The notes under the pieces were generated by a model, which worked only from the letters and a program-made list of their open reading frames with translations, did not search any database and was not told the DNA's origin. Shown piece after piece: positions 7,475-16,050 of a stretch of DNA of 64,000 nt (the first letter of the stretch is position 1; every line of letters begins with the position of its first letter). The stretch comes from Lachnospiraceae bacterium (GTDB taxonomy: Bacteria; Bacillota; Clostridia; Lachnospirales; Lachnospiraceae): NCBI GenBank assembly GCA_003862155.1, contig QOUV01000005.1, positions 1 to 64,000 on the forward strand. The letters run 5' to 3'. Made by a program: the position numbers and the translations under genes.

Positions 7475-8112
7475 TTAACCCTGCATCAGCTCATCACCTG
7501 GCTTATATGATTTAAGCCTTCTCATAAATTCATCTTTCGGTACTTTATACTTGCTCAAAGCCCTGCTTGCAGCGACATCTACAGACAGTGTTCCGTCGTA
7601 TGCCAGTCCAAGAAGCTCATCGATCTTCCCCTCTGTTCTGCCTTCTTCTCTTCCTTCTTCTCTCCCTTCATTATAAATTCTCTCTCCTTTGAATTCCAAT
7701 ATTTTTCCACCCATAATCTCATCAAGCTCCTTTCTAGCATTGTCGTATCTCACTGACAGGCTGTCTGCCACCTTCTTTATCATATCGGTGAGCAGCAGAT
7801 ACTTGTCAAAGGCAAGCCTGCCATCGTTGTAAAGTTCATTGACATAGTCCAGAAGCTCTGTAAAAGAGCTGATCAGTATCTTTCTGGATTCCGCTCTCTC
7901 ATCAAAAGTCCTGAGTTCCTTCTCAAGATTAAACAGATAAAATGGAAACAGGAACAACAGGTCTTTTCTGATCAAATCATCCAGCGAATAATCAGAAAGC
8001 TTCATAGTCGATACCGGATACTCAATACTGCCACCGACTGTGTTTATAGTGTGTTGCTGCTGCCCTCGTTTTCAACAGGCACAGCGTCAGTAACCCCTGC
8101 TTTTTCTTTCAT
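7475..8112 (-). pseudogene. Rpn/PD-(D/E)XK transposase-like nuclease gene with internal deletion
   Basis: The downstream frame (from ATG 8005) encodes the C-terminal part of an Rpn-family recombination-promoting nuclease/putative transposase: KDLLFLFPFYLFNLEKEL, then the charged EGREEGREEGRTEGK repeat typical of this family. Homology continues upstream of that ATG in the same frame (IEYPVSTMKL). A separate start with a good ribosome-binding site (AGAGGTGAG) at 8112 opens a 22-codon frame beginning MKEKAG that ends before the other frame. I infer that about 150 codons holding the nuclease core were deleted, leaving both ends in different frames. Full-length relatives are about 300 residues. 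Confidence 0.65.
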
Positions 8113-8187
8113 AACTCACCTCTTCTGAAAAAATTAACAACTGATTCTGTTTCAAGAGTATCACAGAAAATAGCTTTTTTCAAGTTG

Positions 8188-9252
8188 CTAATTGCAGCCC
8201 CACAACCCCTTTATTTCATTCCACACCCTGCCCACAGGAAGCCCCACTACATTGGTGTAGTCGCCGTGGATTTCGCGGATATTTTTTCCAAAAGAGCCCT
8301 GAATGCCATAGGCCCCGGCCTTGTCCATCGGCTCATCGCTGTCTGCGTACGCGCGGATTTCCGCCTCCGACATCGGATAGACGCTCACCTGCGTCATCTC
8401 AGAAAAAGTTTTCCTGTTTGTCAGTGCCGGCCTGCCATCGCTGCTTCCTAAGAAAAATAACGTGACCCCGGTATAGACCTCGTGCGTCCTGCCCTGAAGG
8501 GCCGAGATCATCTCGAAGGCCTTTTCATGAGACGCAGGTTTTCCAAGAATTCTGCCATCAGATACGACCACAGTATCCGCCGCAATAATGATGACTGGCT
8601 TATCCGATGCATGCTGCCCGGAGCGCAGCAATTTTAAAAGAGTGGCATTCGCCTTTTGAGTGGAAAGGTCCTCCACCACGGCAGACGGCTCCGTCTCCAG
8701 CGTAAACTCTTCAACATCCGCCGGAATAATCTCTGGAAAAATATCAATCTGTTCCAGGAGCTCTCTCCTCCTCGGCGACTGCGAAGCCAGAATCACCCGC
8801 GGCATCAGCTCAGACGAGACCAGCTTATCTCCCTGGTAATTAAGCTTCAAATGAAAAAATGGCGCCTCCTCCACCAGATACTTCAAAAAAATCCTGTCGC
8901 CTTCCCACAGATCAAGGCTCTTCACCTGATCTTTTTCAACCCACTTCAGATCACCCTCATCGCATTCGTGCATCTCACCAGCGAACTCATCTGAAGTGTA
9001 GAGAAACATCCTCTCGCTCTCAAACTTATCCGGCAAAAAATCGATCACGCCCCTGTACTTAAGGCTTTTCAACGTAAGACCAGTCTCTTCCCAAACCTCG
9101 CGTCTCACGCACATCTCTTTCGATTCGCCCGACTCTACGTGCCCGCCGACACCAATCCACTTGCCCTCATTTACATCGTTGTGCTTCTTCGTCCTGTGAA
9201 GCATCAAAACCTTGTCATCTCTTGTCAAATAGCAAAGTGTGGTATTTTTCAT
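8188..9252 (-). CDS. Nudix hydrolase - Maf nucleotide pyrophosphatase fusion
   Basis: 354 residues, two enzymes in one chain. Residues ~1-145 are a Nudix hydrolase: the Nudix box starts at Gly37 (GHVESGE, then REVWEETG) with correct spacing; this half resembles 8-oxo-dGTP diphosphatases of the MutT/MTH1 type. Residues ~150-354 are a Maf protein: LASQSPRRREL, AADTVV, KPASHEKA, HEVYTGV and DKAGAYGIQG. Maf enzymes hydrolyse non-canonical or modified (d)NTPs such as dTTP/UTP analogues. Together they suggest a bifunctional house-cleaning enzyme for the nucleotide pool. No frameshift at the junction. It appears to be transcribed alone or with the truncated HNH gene upstream. Confidence 0.92.
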   Translation of the reverse strand: MKNTTLCYLTRDDKVLMLHRTKKHNDVNEGKWIGVGGHVESGESKEMCVRREVWEETGLTLKSLKYRGVIDFLPDKFESERMFLYTSDEFAGEMHECDEGDLKWVEKDQVKSLDLWEGDRIFLKYLVEEAPFFHLKLNYQGDKLVSSELMPRVILASQSPRRRELLEQIDIFPEIIPADVEEFTLETEPSAVVEDLSTQKANATLLKLLRSGQHASDKPVIIIAADTVVVSDGRILGKPASHEKAFEMISALQGRTHEVYTGVTLFFLGSSDGRPALTNRKTFSEMTQVSVYPMSEAEIRAYADSDEPMDKAGAYGIQGSFGKNIREIHGDYTNVVGLPVGRVWNEIKGLWGCN

Positions 9253-9352
9253 ATGAATTCCTTTATAAAAAATTTGCAGGGCTCAGTGTAATTAGTCTAT
9301 ACCTTCCATTTCTTTGACAAATTCAACAAATTTTGAAATGGTCTGTATGAAA

Positions 9353-9817
9353 TCATCCATTTGGGCTTTCAATGAGCTTAAACATATTGTCTGTGAGAAT
9401 TATTTTCTTATCGTCAAATTTATAATCCTTCTCATAGAATTTTACCGGAATCTCTTTTTTGCCCACAACATGAAATGCATCGATCACATTATTAAATCCA
9501 TAGCAGATCGCCATTTTAATAAGCTCCTGATGTGTTATCTTCCCATCGTTGTAGTCTGCACATGCTTTAAGAAAACGGCTCGATTTACTGGTTGTCTGTT
9601 TTGCGCATTTTTTTATATGTTCGCAGAGATTTCTTGTATATGGTTCTGAAAGCTCCTCAAGTGTTATCTCCGTTTTGCCTTTATTAGCTAGTTCCAATAG
9701 TGACTTGGCAAGTGCAAATTTATATGTAGCTACATTGCGACCAAACAAAATGATAGAACGCCAGTAAGATTCTATTGATGGATAGTATTCTTGAAATTCT
9801 TTAACTCTGTCTTTCAT
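9353..9817 (-). CDS. N-terminal fragment of an HNH-endonuclease-family protein
   Basis: 154 residues. YWRSIILFGRNVATYKFALA and the RFLKACADYNDGKI / GFNNVIDAFHVV segments resemble the N-terminal half of larger HNH endonuclease-annotated proteins. The frame stops right after MFKLIESPNG, where the family continues into a conserved segment and the HNH domain; neither is present downstream. A 22-codon frame (MDDFIQTISK...) overlaps the stop and ends near 9287. The gene is therefore probably a truncated, nuclease-less remnant. The ribosome-binding site is weak. It lies in an accessory block with a MutT-like gene and a helicase. Confidence 0.55.
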   Translation of the reverse strand: MKDRVKEFQEYYPSIESYWRSIILFGRNVATYKFALAKSLLELANKGKTEITLEELSEPYTRNLCEHIKKCAKQTTSKSSRFLKACADYNDGKITHQELIKMAICYGFNNVIDAFHVVGKKEIPVKFYEKDYKFDDKKIILTDNMFKLIESPNG

Positions 9818-9873
9818 TTTTCATGCACCATTTTTGCTTGAATTATCCCCTTTGTCTTTCAATTACTTATTAT

Positions 9874-10260
9874 TTATAGCTCTTCCGCAATCTTCTCCAC
9901 CAGCTCTTTATCTGCCGGCAGCCATTCTACGCTTCCGATGCTTTCCTTGGTAAGCCACCTTGCGTCCTCAGCTTCGAGAAGCGTCAGCTTTCCTGAAACG
10001 ACTTCGCACCAGAAACACTGCATAGACAGATGGAAATTTGGATAGTCATATTCTACTGTATCTATCAGATCGCCAACCTTGATTTCCGTGTCTAGTTCCT
10101 CTCGGATTTCACGGGCTAAAGCCTGCTGCGGCGTCTCGCCCGGTTCAATCTTTCCGCCCGGAAACTCCCATCCATCCTTAAATTCACCGTAACCACGCTG
10201 GGTGGCAAATATCTTATTTCCTTTTCTAATAACAGCACAAACTACATGTAAAGTCTTCAA
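9874..10260 (-). CDS. MutT-like (deoxy)nucleoside triphosphate pyrophosphohydrolase
   Basis: 128-residue Nudix hydrolase. The Nudix box is GKIEPGE followed by REIREELD, preceded by GYGEFKDGWEFPG, a pattern of the (d)NTP/CTP pyrophosphohydrolase group. I place the start at a TTG (10260) because GGAGGT sits 7 bases before it and the protein then begins with the usual KTLHVVCAVI strand. A longer frame starting with ATG further upstream would translate the neighbouring GGGAC repeat and is unlikely. It follows the PLD-helicase gene on the same strand with a repeat pair between them. Confidence 0.85.
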   Translation of the reverse strand: MKTLHVVCAVIRKGNKIFATQRGYGEFKDGWEFPGGKIEPGETPQQALAREIREELDTEIKVGDLIDTVEYDYPNFHLSMQCFWCEVVSGKLTLLEAEDARWLTKESIGSVEWLPADKELVEKIAEEL

Positions 10261-10275
10261 AATTATTACCTCCAG

Positions 10276-10348
10276 GTGGGTCAGAGGGGACGGTTCTTTT
10301 TGTCCCACGTTATTAAGTGGGACAAAAAGAACCGTCCCTTCTGACCCA
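10276..10348. repeat. Inverted pair of short GGGAC...GTCCC repeats
   Basis: Two copies of the short repeat face each other: GTGGGTCAGA(G)GGGACGG... at 10276-10308 and its inverse at 10317-10348, separated by 8 bases. The whole forms a hairpin with about 32 paired bases. It lies directly 3' of the helicase gene and 5' of the MutT-like gene. It could act as a terminator for the helicase transcript; T-runs are inside the arms, not after them. Confidence 0.75.
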
Positions 10349-10355
10349 GAAAACT

Positions 10356-13331
10356 CTAGCTTACTATATAATCGTAAATGTCTTCCCGCACTGGCACATC
10401 GAGGCGGTAGTTTATCTCAAATGCATCGTCCTGCTTTTTGCCTGTCACATTGCCGGCTTTATCCGTTACATCAAATGTCATTTTTACTGGATTTGGCTCG
10501 CCGACTGCGTTGATCTCGCCCAGGAAATAAAACTCCTTGGCCTCATTGTCGTCCTTATTTTTTCGGATGAAGAGATATATCCGGTTATCTTTATCTTCTG
10601 GCGTTCTCTTGTAAAAATGGTCCGCATCCGCAGATGTCACTTTCCTCGGATGCTTTGAAAGAGCTATCAGATTTTCAGGAGATACAAAGCGATCCTCATA
10701 GGCTATCGCGTCATCGGCCTTCTCGTAGTTGATAAAAACCGGGAGCTGTTTTGTACTCTTATCGTAAAAATATCCGCCGAGATTCTGGGCGTTCATATTT
10801 TTATCCCAGTTTAAAAGAAGACAAACATCCTCGTACGTGTATTTCTGATAGAGATTAAAGTTCGTGTCCTTATAAGGCTGGCTGTAATTTTCCTTGTAAT
10901 TTTCAATTCCGATATCTAAAAGCTGCTCTACCTCTCTCTTGAATTCAGAGTCCTGAAGCATCTCTATAAATTTATCGGAGGCTTTGAAATCACCATTCTT
11001 ATCAGCTGTCAAAAATACGCAGTCACTGAATTTCTTCTTCTCCGTATCTTTGGCGAAATTATTTGTCAGATTTCTGACAGCTGACATGATTGCATCTTTG
11101 CTTTCATTTCGGAAATTTCGGATCTTTTTCTCATAAGTTGAGATACGGAATTTATGTCCGTCAACATCGACGATATCTCTAAGCATCATCAACTCTTCTG
11201 GGCGCTTGCCCTTTGTCAGTTTTTGAGAAATAAATCTGATAACCTGTTGTTCTGGTGCAGTCAAAGTACCTTTGAAATCCTTCTCGTATTTTACAAGAAA
11301 ATTGTAGTACGATCCAAATTTGTCAAAGTATTTGCTTATGTCAACTGTTCCATATTTTACAAAATCTTCTGGTTCCGGAATTCGTCCAATCCTGTCTTTC
11401 AGCTTATTGTAGGCTTCACGAAGCATAGCTGTATCGTTGGTTCTGGCTGTATCAATCGATTCGAAAATTCTCTTTCTGGAGATCTGATCGATATATATTG
11501 TCGACTCACCTGGAATCAGCCTGCTTCCACCACTTACGAAACGGCGCATTCTATCCTTGTTGTATGACCTGTCGCCAGAGAGTGCGATCGGAATCATGTA
11601 GTTGTTCGCGTAATTTCCAATGAAATCAATAATTACGACATACTCTTTATCCTTCGATTTACGAAGGCCTCGACCAAGCTGCTGCACGAAAATGATCGGG
11701 CTCTCGGTTGGTCGCATCATGATAACCTGATTGATCTCGGGAATATCTACGCCCTCATTAAAAATATCAACGGTTATGATATAGTCGAGTATCTCGCTCT
11801 CAGGAATGTCATCGGAAACGAGCCGGTTTATACTCTCTTCTCTTTTCTCCTGGGTGTCTTCACCCGAGAGAAAAACGGTTCGTTTCCCCTTTTCGTTCAT
11901 TTTGTTAGAAAGCTCCCTGCCTACGTCCTTACGGCTGACAAAGATAACACCCTTTACACGTTTTCCGCTGAAACCATAAATCCTGGATTTTTCAAGAACG
12001 TAATCCACTCTCTGGTCGCTCGTAAGATACTGAAAATCTTCAAGGCTCAGCTTCTTTTCTTCCTGACTGTCACCGGCGATCTCACCATTTATCTCAATAT
12101 CTGTAACTCCGAAATAGTGAAACGGGCAGAGAAGATTTTCCTCAAGAGCCTGCTGCAGCCTTATCTCATAGGCAATATTGTGGTCAAAGTCCGTGTAAAT
12201 ATCATAACCATCAGTTCTCTCTGGCGTAGCAGTCATACCGAGAAGAAACTGAGGATTGAAATAGTCGATTATTTTCTTATAGCTGCCTGCTGCCGCATGG
12301 TGGACTTCATCAATGATTATCGTCTGAAATGCGTTTCTCGAAAAATGGTCCAGTGTCCCGTCTTTTGACATAGTCTGAACCGTCGCAAAAATATAGTCGG
12401 CGTTGTAGTCCTTCTCTGTTCCAGAGACAATGCCAAATGTAAGTCCACTTCCAAGAACTCTGCGGTAGCTTTCGAGTGCTGCTCGCGCTATTTGTTCACG
12501 GTGTATCAGGAATAGAACTTTCTTCTGCTTTTCGTCTCTCATCGCAAAAGCCGATGCGTAGGTTTTTCCTGTACCTGTAGCCGAAATCAGAAGGGCTTTT
12601 ATCTCACCACTGTTCCTGATTTCTGAGAGATTCTTTACAAATTTAGTCTGCATTGAATTCGGCTCGAGGCGGAAATCATTAAACTTTGTGATTTTCTCTC
12701 TGGCCGCTGTCTTTCGCTGCTGCTCGATGATTTTGTATCTGGTCTCATATTCATCGATAAAATCAGGAAAAGCAGCAGTACTCTTGGAATTCCAAAGCTG
12801 ATCCCATTCTTTCTTGAGATTCTTCAAGAATTCGCCATCTTCTGTAGTTACAGTCTTTACATTCCACTCCTTATTTGTCGTGAGTGCCTTTGAAGTCAGA
12901 TTGGAGCTACCGATAATAATCCGAAAAAGTCCCGATTTCTCAAAGATATAGCCTTTAGTGTGAAAACCAATATTGTCACGGCCTGCCAGCTGCGTCTGGT
13001 AAATTCTCAGCTCAATATTTGAAAAGTTCGCAAGTCTTCTGAGCGCTTTCGGATCTGTGAAATTCTGATAGTCAGTTGTCAGGATTTTCCCAGGTATTCC
13101 TTTTCCCTGAAGTTCTTCAAGGACTCCGATAAGACTCTCGACGCCGGAATCAGTGATAAAAGCGACACTGATAAAAAATCTCTCGCATTTTAAAAGTTCA
13201 TTCTCTATTGAGACCAGAACTTTCTGGCCTATGTTGTAATCATTCGACAGAAATTCCGGCCTGTATGCCAAATTAGAGTCGCACGTTGAATCGATAAAAG
13301 CGGTCATCAGACCTTTTCTCAAATCATCCAT
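10356..13331 (-). CDS. PLD-nuclease / SF2 helicase / DUF3427 protein
   Basis: About 991 residues. Residues ~20-190: phospholipase-D-like domain with HTKGYIF and IIGSSNLTSKAL (one HxK motif). Residues ~215-600: superfamily II helicase with LISATGTGKT (Walker A), IIDEVHHAA (DEVH box), GMTATPERTDG (motif III) and QLGRGLRKS (motif VI). The C-terminal ~250 residues match DUF3427 (YEDVCLLLNWDKN, RIYLFIRKN). Such proteins occur widely in accessory regions and are suspected defence or DNA-repair factors; the function is not established. GGGG precedes the start by 6 bases. A MutT-like Nudix gene follows on the same strand. Confidence 0.88.
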   Translation of the reverse strand: MDDLRKGLMTAFIDSTCDSNLAYRPEFLSNDYNIGQKVLVSIENELLKCERFFISVAFITDSGVESLIGVLEELQGKGIPGKILTTDYQNFTDPKALRRLANFSNIELRIYQTQLAGRDNIGFHTKGYIFEKSGLFRIIIGSSNLTSKALTTNKEWNVKTVTTEDGEFLKNLKKEWDQLWNSKSTAAFPDFIDEYETRYKIIEQQRKTAAREKITKFNDFRLEPNSMQTKFVKNLSEIRNSGEIKALLISATGTGKTYASAFAMRDEKQKKVLFLIHREQIARAALESYRRVLGSGLTFGIVSGTEKDYNADYIFATVQTMSKDGTLDHFSRNAFQTIIIDEVHHAAAGSYKKIIDYFNPQFLLGMTATPERTDGYDIYTDFDHNIAYEIRLQQALEENLLCPFHYFGVTDIEINGEIAGDSQEEKKLSLEDFQYLTSDQRVDYVLEKSRIYGFSGKRVKGVIFVSRKDVGRELSNKMNEKGKRTVFLSGEDTQEKREESINRLVSDDIPESEILDYIITVDIFNEGVDIPEINQVIMMRPTESPIIFVQQLGRGLRKSKDKEYVVIIDFIGNYANNYMIPIALSGDRSYNKDRMRRFVSGGSRLIPGESTIYIDQISRKRIFESIDTARTNDTAMLREAYNKLKDRIGRIPEPEDFVKYGTVDISKYFDKFGSYYNFLVKYEKDFKGTLTAPEQQVIRFISQKLTKGKRPEELMMLRDIVDVDGHKFRISTYEKKIRNFRNESKDAIMSAVRNLTNNFAKDTEKKKFSDCVFLTADKNGDFKASDKFIEMLQDSEFKREVEQLLDIGIENYKENYSQPYKDTNFNLYQKYTYEDVCLLLNWDKNMNAQNLGGYFYDKSTKQLPVFINYEKADDAIAYEDRFVSPENLIALSKHPRKVTSADADHFYKRTPEDKDNRIYLFIRKNKDDNEAKEFYFLGEINAVGEPNPVKMTFDVTDKAGNVTGKKQDDAFEINYRLDVPVREDIYDYIVS

Positions 13332-13568
13332 CATTTACCCCTTTGAAAAACCAATGGCCGGTCTCTCATGAAATGTCTCTTATATGGAACGGCATTCCAC
13401 CCACGTCTATATTTTACTACTATATGTGCATAAATGGTAAAAATCTTTTCTCTCAGCAGCTTATTCACCAAAAACTTCCTCCCCAAAAATTTCCAGATTG
13501 AATGAACATCCAAAGCCAGATATAATAGAACATGAATATAAGATTTCAGTTAGTTTTGGTGCGAGACA

Positions 13569-13877
13569 ATGAAGGAACGGATACTGCTGCGTGGAAAAGG
13601 CAGAGCAGTTGAGAAAGAGCATGCTCTTGTGATGAATGATGTGAAGCTTAACAGAGATACACATATGCTCTCCTCTGCTGCCAGCGGAACTGAAGTCAGG
13701 CTTTCCCAAAAGGAGATTCCAATTCACCTTCTGGTGACACAGCAAAGCCGTCTGGCCCACAAAAGGCACCTTCCGGGAATTCAGTTACAGACGACAGCAG
13801 CCGCAAAAACAGCAGAATCATCCAAGAGTACTTTGAGCAGGCTCTTTAACAAAAATAAAAGTTCAGCTTCCTCGTAG
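13569..13877 (+). pseudogene. Possible remnant of an OmpR-family response regulator
   Basis: In this frame residues ~20-50 read ALVMNDVKLNRDTHMLSS and EVRLSQKE, close to the linker and first strands of OmpR-type winged-helix domains (family pattern: L.L...TH.....G..V.LT.KE). After that the reading no longer matches, suggesting a frameshift, and no receiver domain is found upstream. The rest of the 13335-13930 interval shows no convincing gene. The call rests on a short stretch and is tentative. Confidence 0.4.
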
Positions 13878-13929
13878 TTCTCATGACTGCGATATAATCG
13901 AAGTTCTTATAGTCCCAGAATCAGAATTT

Positions 13930-14598
13930 TCAGATTTTGGGACAATAAGAACCGTCCCCGTTGACCCAGTATTTATGTCTTAATGCTTTCGATAATGCGT
14001 TATTTGAGAAAGCCACTTTTTTATCATTTTGTAAGCGTCCTAATACGATTCCAGGATCTCTTTCAATTGAACTGGCAAATTCTCTTATAGCAGATTCATC
14101 AAAATGATTATTCTTTAAAAATGATGCATACTCATCGGGAGGTATCAGCTTATCCTCTGCATACTTATCAGCTCTTGATTCATGGTTGTCATGTTCTTCT
14201 TCGAATGAAATTCCATAATCGCCATTCATGATATGTCCAATCTCATGAAACAGTGTAAACCAGAAAGTATCTGAATACAGTCTTCTGTCATTTACCATAA
14301 GCATAACACTTCGGCCCAATCTTTTTGTCGCACCATTAATTCCTGAACCGGGAAGATTTGGCAGAATGACAAATACAACACCCGCCTCAGCAAATTTTTC
14401 TCTAAGCAGAGTATAAAAACCACTATGCTTTGTTGTCAAAGTCAGTGCATATTCAACAGCATCTTCAAATTTCTTTTTATCATACTTTGGAACATCGATT
14501 TTTAATGCTTTATTAATGGCGATCTGAACCATAGCATTTGCTCGTACAGTATTTGCTTCTTTCATATGGCCCGACATACTTCTGAAACTAACTGACAT
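13930..14598 (-). CDS. ImmA/IrrE-type metallopeptidase part of a split HigA-ImmA gene
   Basis: 222-codon frame. LFHEIGHIMNGDYG contains the zinc motif HEIGH, and EEHDNHESRADKYAED supplies the downstream acidic/Asn residues of ImmA/IrrE (COG2856) peptidases. The residues before its first ATG continue the family pattern in frame (SVLTKPN), so it is not a natural start; it is the C-terminal part of a gene whose N-terminal part lies just upstream. The last ~11 residues come from an inserted short repeat, so the native C-terminus is altered. Activity is uncertain without the DNA-binding part. Confidence 0.7.
   Translation of the reverse strand: MSVSFRSMSGHMKEANTVRANAMVQIAINKALKIDVPKYDKKKFEDAVEYALTLTTKHSGFYTLLREKFAEAGVVFVILPNLPGSGINGATKRLGRSVMLMVNDRRLYSDTFWFTLFHEIGHIMNGDYGISFEEEHDNHESRADKYAEDKLIPPDEYASFLKNNHFDESAIREFASSIERDPGIVLGRLQNDKKVAFSNNALSKALRHKYWVNGDGSYCPKI
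13938..13968. repeat. Short GGGAC...GTCCC repeat (copy inside the ImmA-like 3' end)
   Basis: TGGGACAATAAGAACCGTCC followed by CCGTTGACCCA, a copy of the dispersed short repeat. It overlaps the 3' end of the ImmA-like gene, whose last residues (VNGDGSYCPKI) are simply the repeat in translation. Confidence 0.75.
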
Positions 14599-14665
14599 GT
14601 TCGGTTTCGTTAATACTGAAAGAGAAGCGACATTTTAAATTCTCTTAAAGATTTAATCTGTTCGT

Positions 14666-15028
14666 TTATTTTTCTAGGAAAATCTGCAAGTTAAAATTAT
14701 CCCTAAAATACTTATAATCCAAGTACTTAAAAACTTTTTTTTCCTGCTCTAATTCCCTGTCTGATTCAAATTCCGCAATTAATGTATCATAATTTTTCTG
14801 CAGATTTAACCAAAAATCTACGCTTGTCCCCATCATCCTAGACAGTTTCACTGCCATTTCAATGGACAGACTCTGCTCTCCTCGTACCAAAATGCTCAGA
14901 TTCTTCGCAGTCGTATCTAATCTGCTGGCAAAGTCCTTCTGAGAAAGTCCGCTTTCATCGATAATCTCTTCGATATAGTATCCAGGATGAAAAGCAATCC
15001 TATCATGATATTCTTTATAATTACTCAT
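14666..15028 (-). CDS. HigA-type XRE antitoxin domain (N-terminal part of split HigA-ImmA gene)
   Basis: 120 residues. HPGYYIEEIIDESGLSQKDF and VRGEQSLSIEMAVKLSRMMG form the helix-turn-helix of HigA-type addiction-module antidotes. The frame ends after DNFNLQIFLEK. In the next frame the sequence continues DFPRKINEQIKSLREF, and in a third frame SVLTKPN leads into the ImmA-like part, so two small frameshifts separate the halves. Start ATG 15028 has AGGAG 7 bases upstream; a GTG two codons earlier is possible. A perfect palindrome upstream is a likely autoregulatory operator. No HigB toxin gene is adjacent. Confidence 0.75.
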   Translation of the reverse strand: MSNYKEYHDRIAFHPGYYIEEIIDESGLSQKDFASRLDTTAKNLSILVRGEQSLSIEMAVKLSRMMGTSVDFWLNLQKNYDTLIAEFESDRELEQEKKVFKYLDYKYFRDNFNLQIFLEK

Positions 15029-15045
15029 AATCACTCTCCTATCAC

Positions 15046-15068
15046 AAAATTACCTAACAGGTAATTTT
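15046..15068. promoter_or_regulatory. Palindromic operator upstream of the HigA-type gene
   Basis: AAAATTACCT-aac-AGGTAATTTT, a perfect 10-bp inverted repeat with a 3-base spacer, ending 18 bases before the start codon. Position and symmetry fit autoregulation by a HigA-type dimer. Confidence 0.7.
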
Positions 15069-15121
15069 ATGATATCATCAGAAATAATATTTGTCAATAT
15101 AATACGAAAATGTAAAAAAAT

Positions 15122-15158
15122 AAGAGGTGGCAAGAATCAATGTGATCTGCCGCCTCTT
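15122..15158 (-). terminator. Bidirectional intrinsic terminator after the lyxose isomerase gene
   Basis: AAGAGGTGGCA pairs with TGCCGCCTCTT (one G-U pair) around a 15-base loop. A T-run follows on both strands: on the minus strand it ends transcription from the lyxose isomerase gene before the HigA-type gene. Confidence 0.75.
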
Positions 15159-15179
15159 TTTTATTCTTCGCCAGTCTGA

Positions 15180-15255
15180 ATATCATGATTTGGTGTTCAA
15201 AAGGTTGACCAGCAAATCATGATATAGTTTTGTGAGTGTTTCACACTCGCAAAAC
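15180..15255. repeat. Dispersed hairpin repeat (TCAAAAG type), copy 1, plus a second hairpin
   Basis: ATATCATGATTTG (15180-15192) pairs perfectly with CAAATCATGATAT (15213-15225) around GTGTTCAAAAGGTTGACCAG. A related sequence lies at 38457-38498. A second, tight hairpin follows at once: arms 15227-15239 and 15243-15255 (GTTTTGTGAGTGT with one G-U) around a 3-base loop. No T-run follows in either direction. Confidence 0.6.
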
Positions 15256-15306
15256 CTCACAGCTTCAAAAAAGCTAAATACATATAAATTTTATTTTACT
15301 ATATTT

Positions 15307-16050
15307 TTAGTTTTTCTTGATAAAATCAAATTTTGTAAATTTCGGGTAGTCTGCAAATATAAGGTAATTCGGCTTAACATCCTCTTCGATGGTCGGGATT
15401 CTGTCGCTGGCTTTGTAGAATCTGTTATCGGTCCGGTCGTCATTAGTCGTAGAAACTTCGAACAGGATGACATCGCCTGTTCCCGGAACTCCCTGCCATG
15501 AATGATAAAGGCCAGGTGTGATGGCGATCGACTGACCAGGATGAAGTGTCACTTTTCCGCCTGCCGGGACCGTGATTTCCCTGCCATCAACTTTTGTTGT
15601 GACAGGGGTATCGAGAAACGTGCCTCTTTTGAATTCTCTTGCTGCCTGAACATCGGCAAAATCCTTTGGATCAGAATTATAGAGTGTTACATCCAGATCT
15701 CCGCCGCCTCTGTTGATTATATCCTCACGCTTCGACCAGTGGTAATGGAACGGCAGTGTCTGTCCATCCATTACAAAATCAAGTTTTTCGCAGTATGGCT
15801 TTGGATATTTTTCCTTCGCATAAAAATTACCGTTCCTGAATGTGAAGATCGTCAGCCCGACTTTTTTGAAATCTCCTCCGAAGTCACTGATGTCCCAGCC
15901 GAGCATATTTTCAACGATCTCTATCTCAGATTCGTCCAGATTTTTCCAATCCTCGGTTGAATAATACGCAAATGGCGGCAACGGAAACTGATACTCCTTC
16001 AATTTGTCCATCGTGTACTGAATGATACTGTTGATTTGTGACCTTTTCAT
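15307..16050 (-). CDS. D-lyxose/D-mannose-type ketol isomerase (cupin)
   Basis: 247 residues, a full-length match to the D-lyxose ketol-isomerase family, cupin-fold enzymes that interconvert D-lyxose and D-xylulose (and often D-mannose/D-fructose) using a divalent metal. The metal-binding motif is visible in PFHYHWSKREDIINRGGG and the second cupin motif in ITPGLYHSWQG. It stands alone; no sugar transporter or kinase is next to it. A terminator (15122-15158) follows. Confidence 0.88.
   Translation of the reverse strand: MKRSQINSIIQYTMDKLKEYQFPLPPFAYYSTEDWKNLDESEIEIVENMLGWDISDFGGDFKKVGLTIFTFRNGNFYAKEKYPKPYCEKLDFVMDGQTLPFHYHWSKREDIINRGGGDLDVTLYNSDPKDFADVQAAREFKRGTFLDTPVTTKVDGREITVPAGGKVTLHPGQSIAITPGLYHSWQGVPGTGDVILFEVSTTNDDRTDNRFYKASDRIPTIEEDVKPNYLIFADYPKFTKFDFIKKN

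Noticed and set aside
13461-13769. 102-codon minus-strand frame between helicase and ImmA-like genes
   Set aside because: No recognisable domain, no ribosome-binding site, and it overlaps the more protein-like response-regulator remnant on the plus strand.
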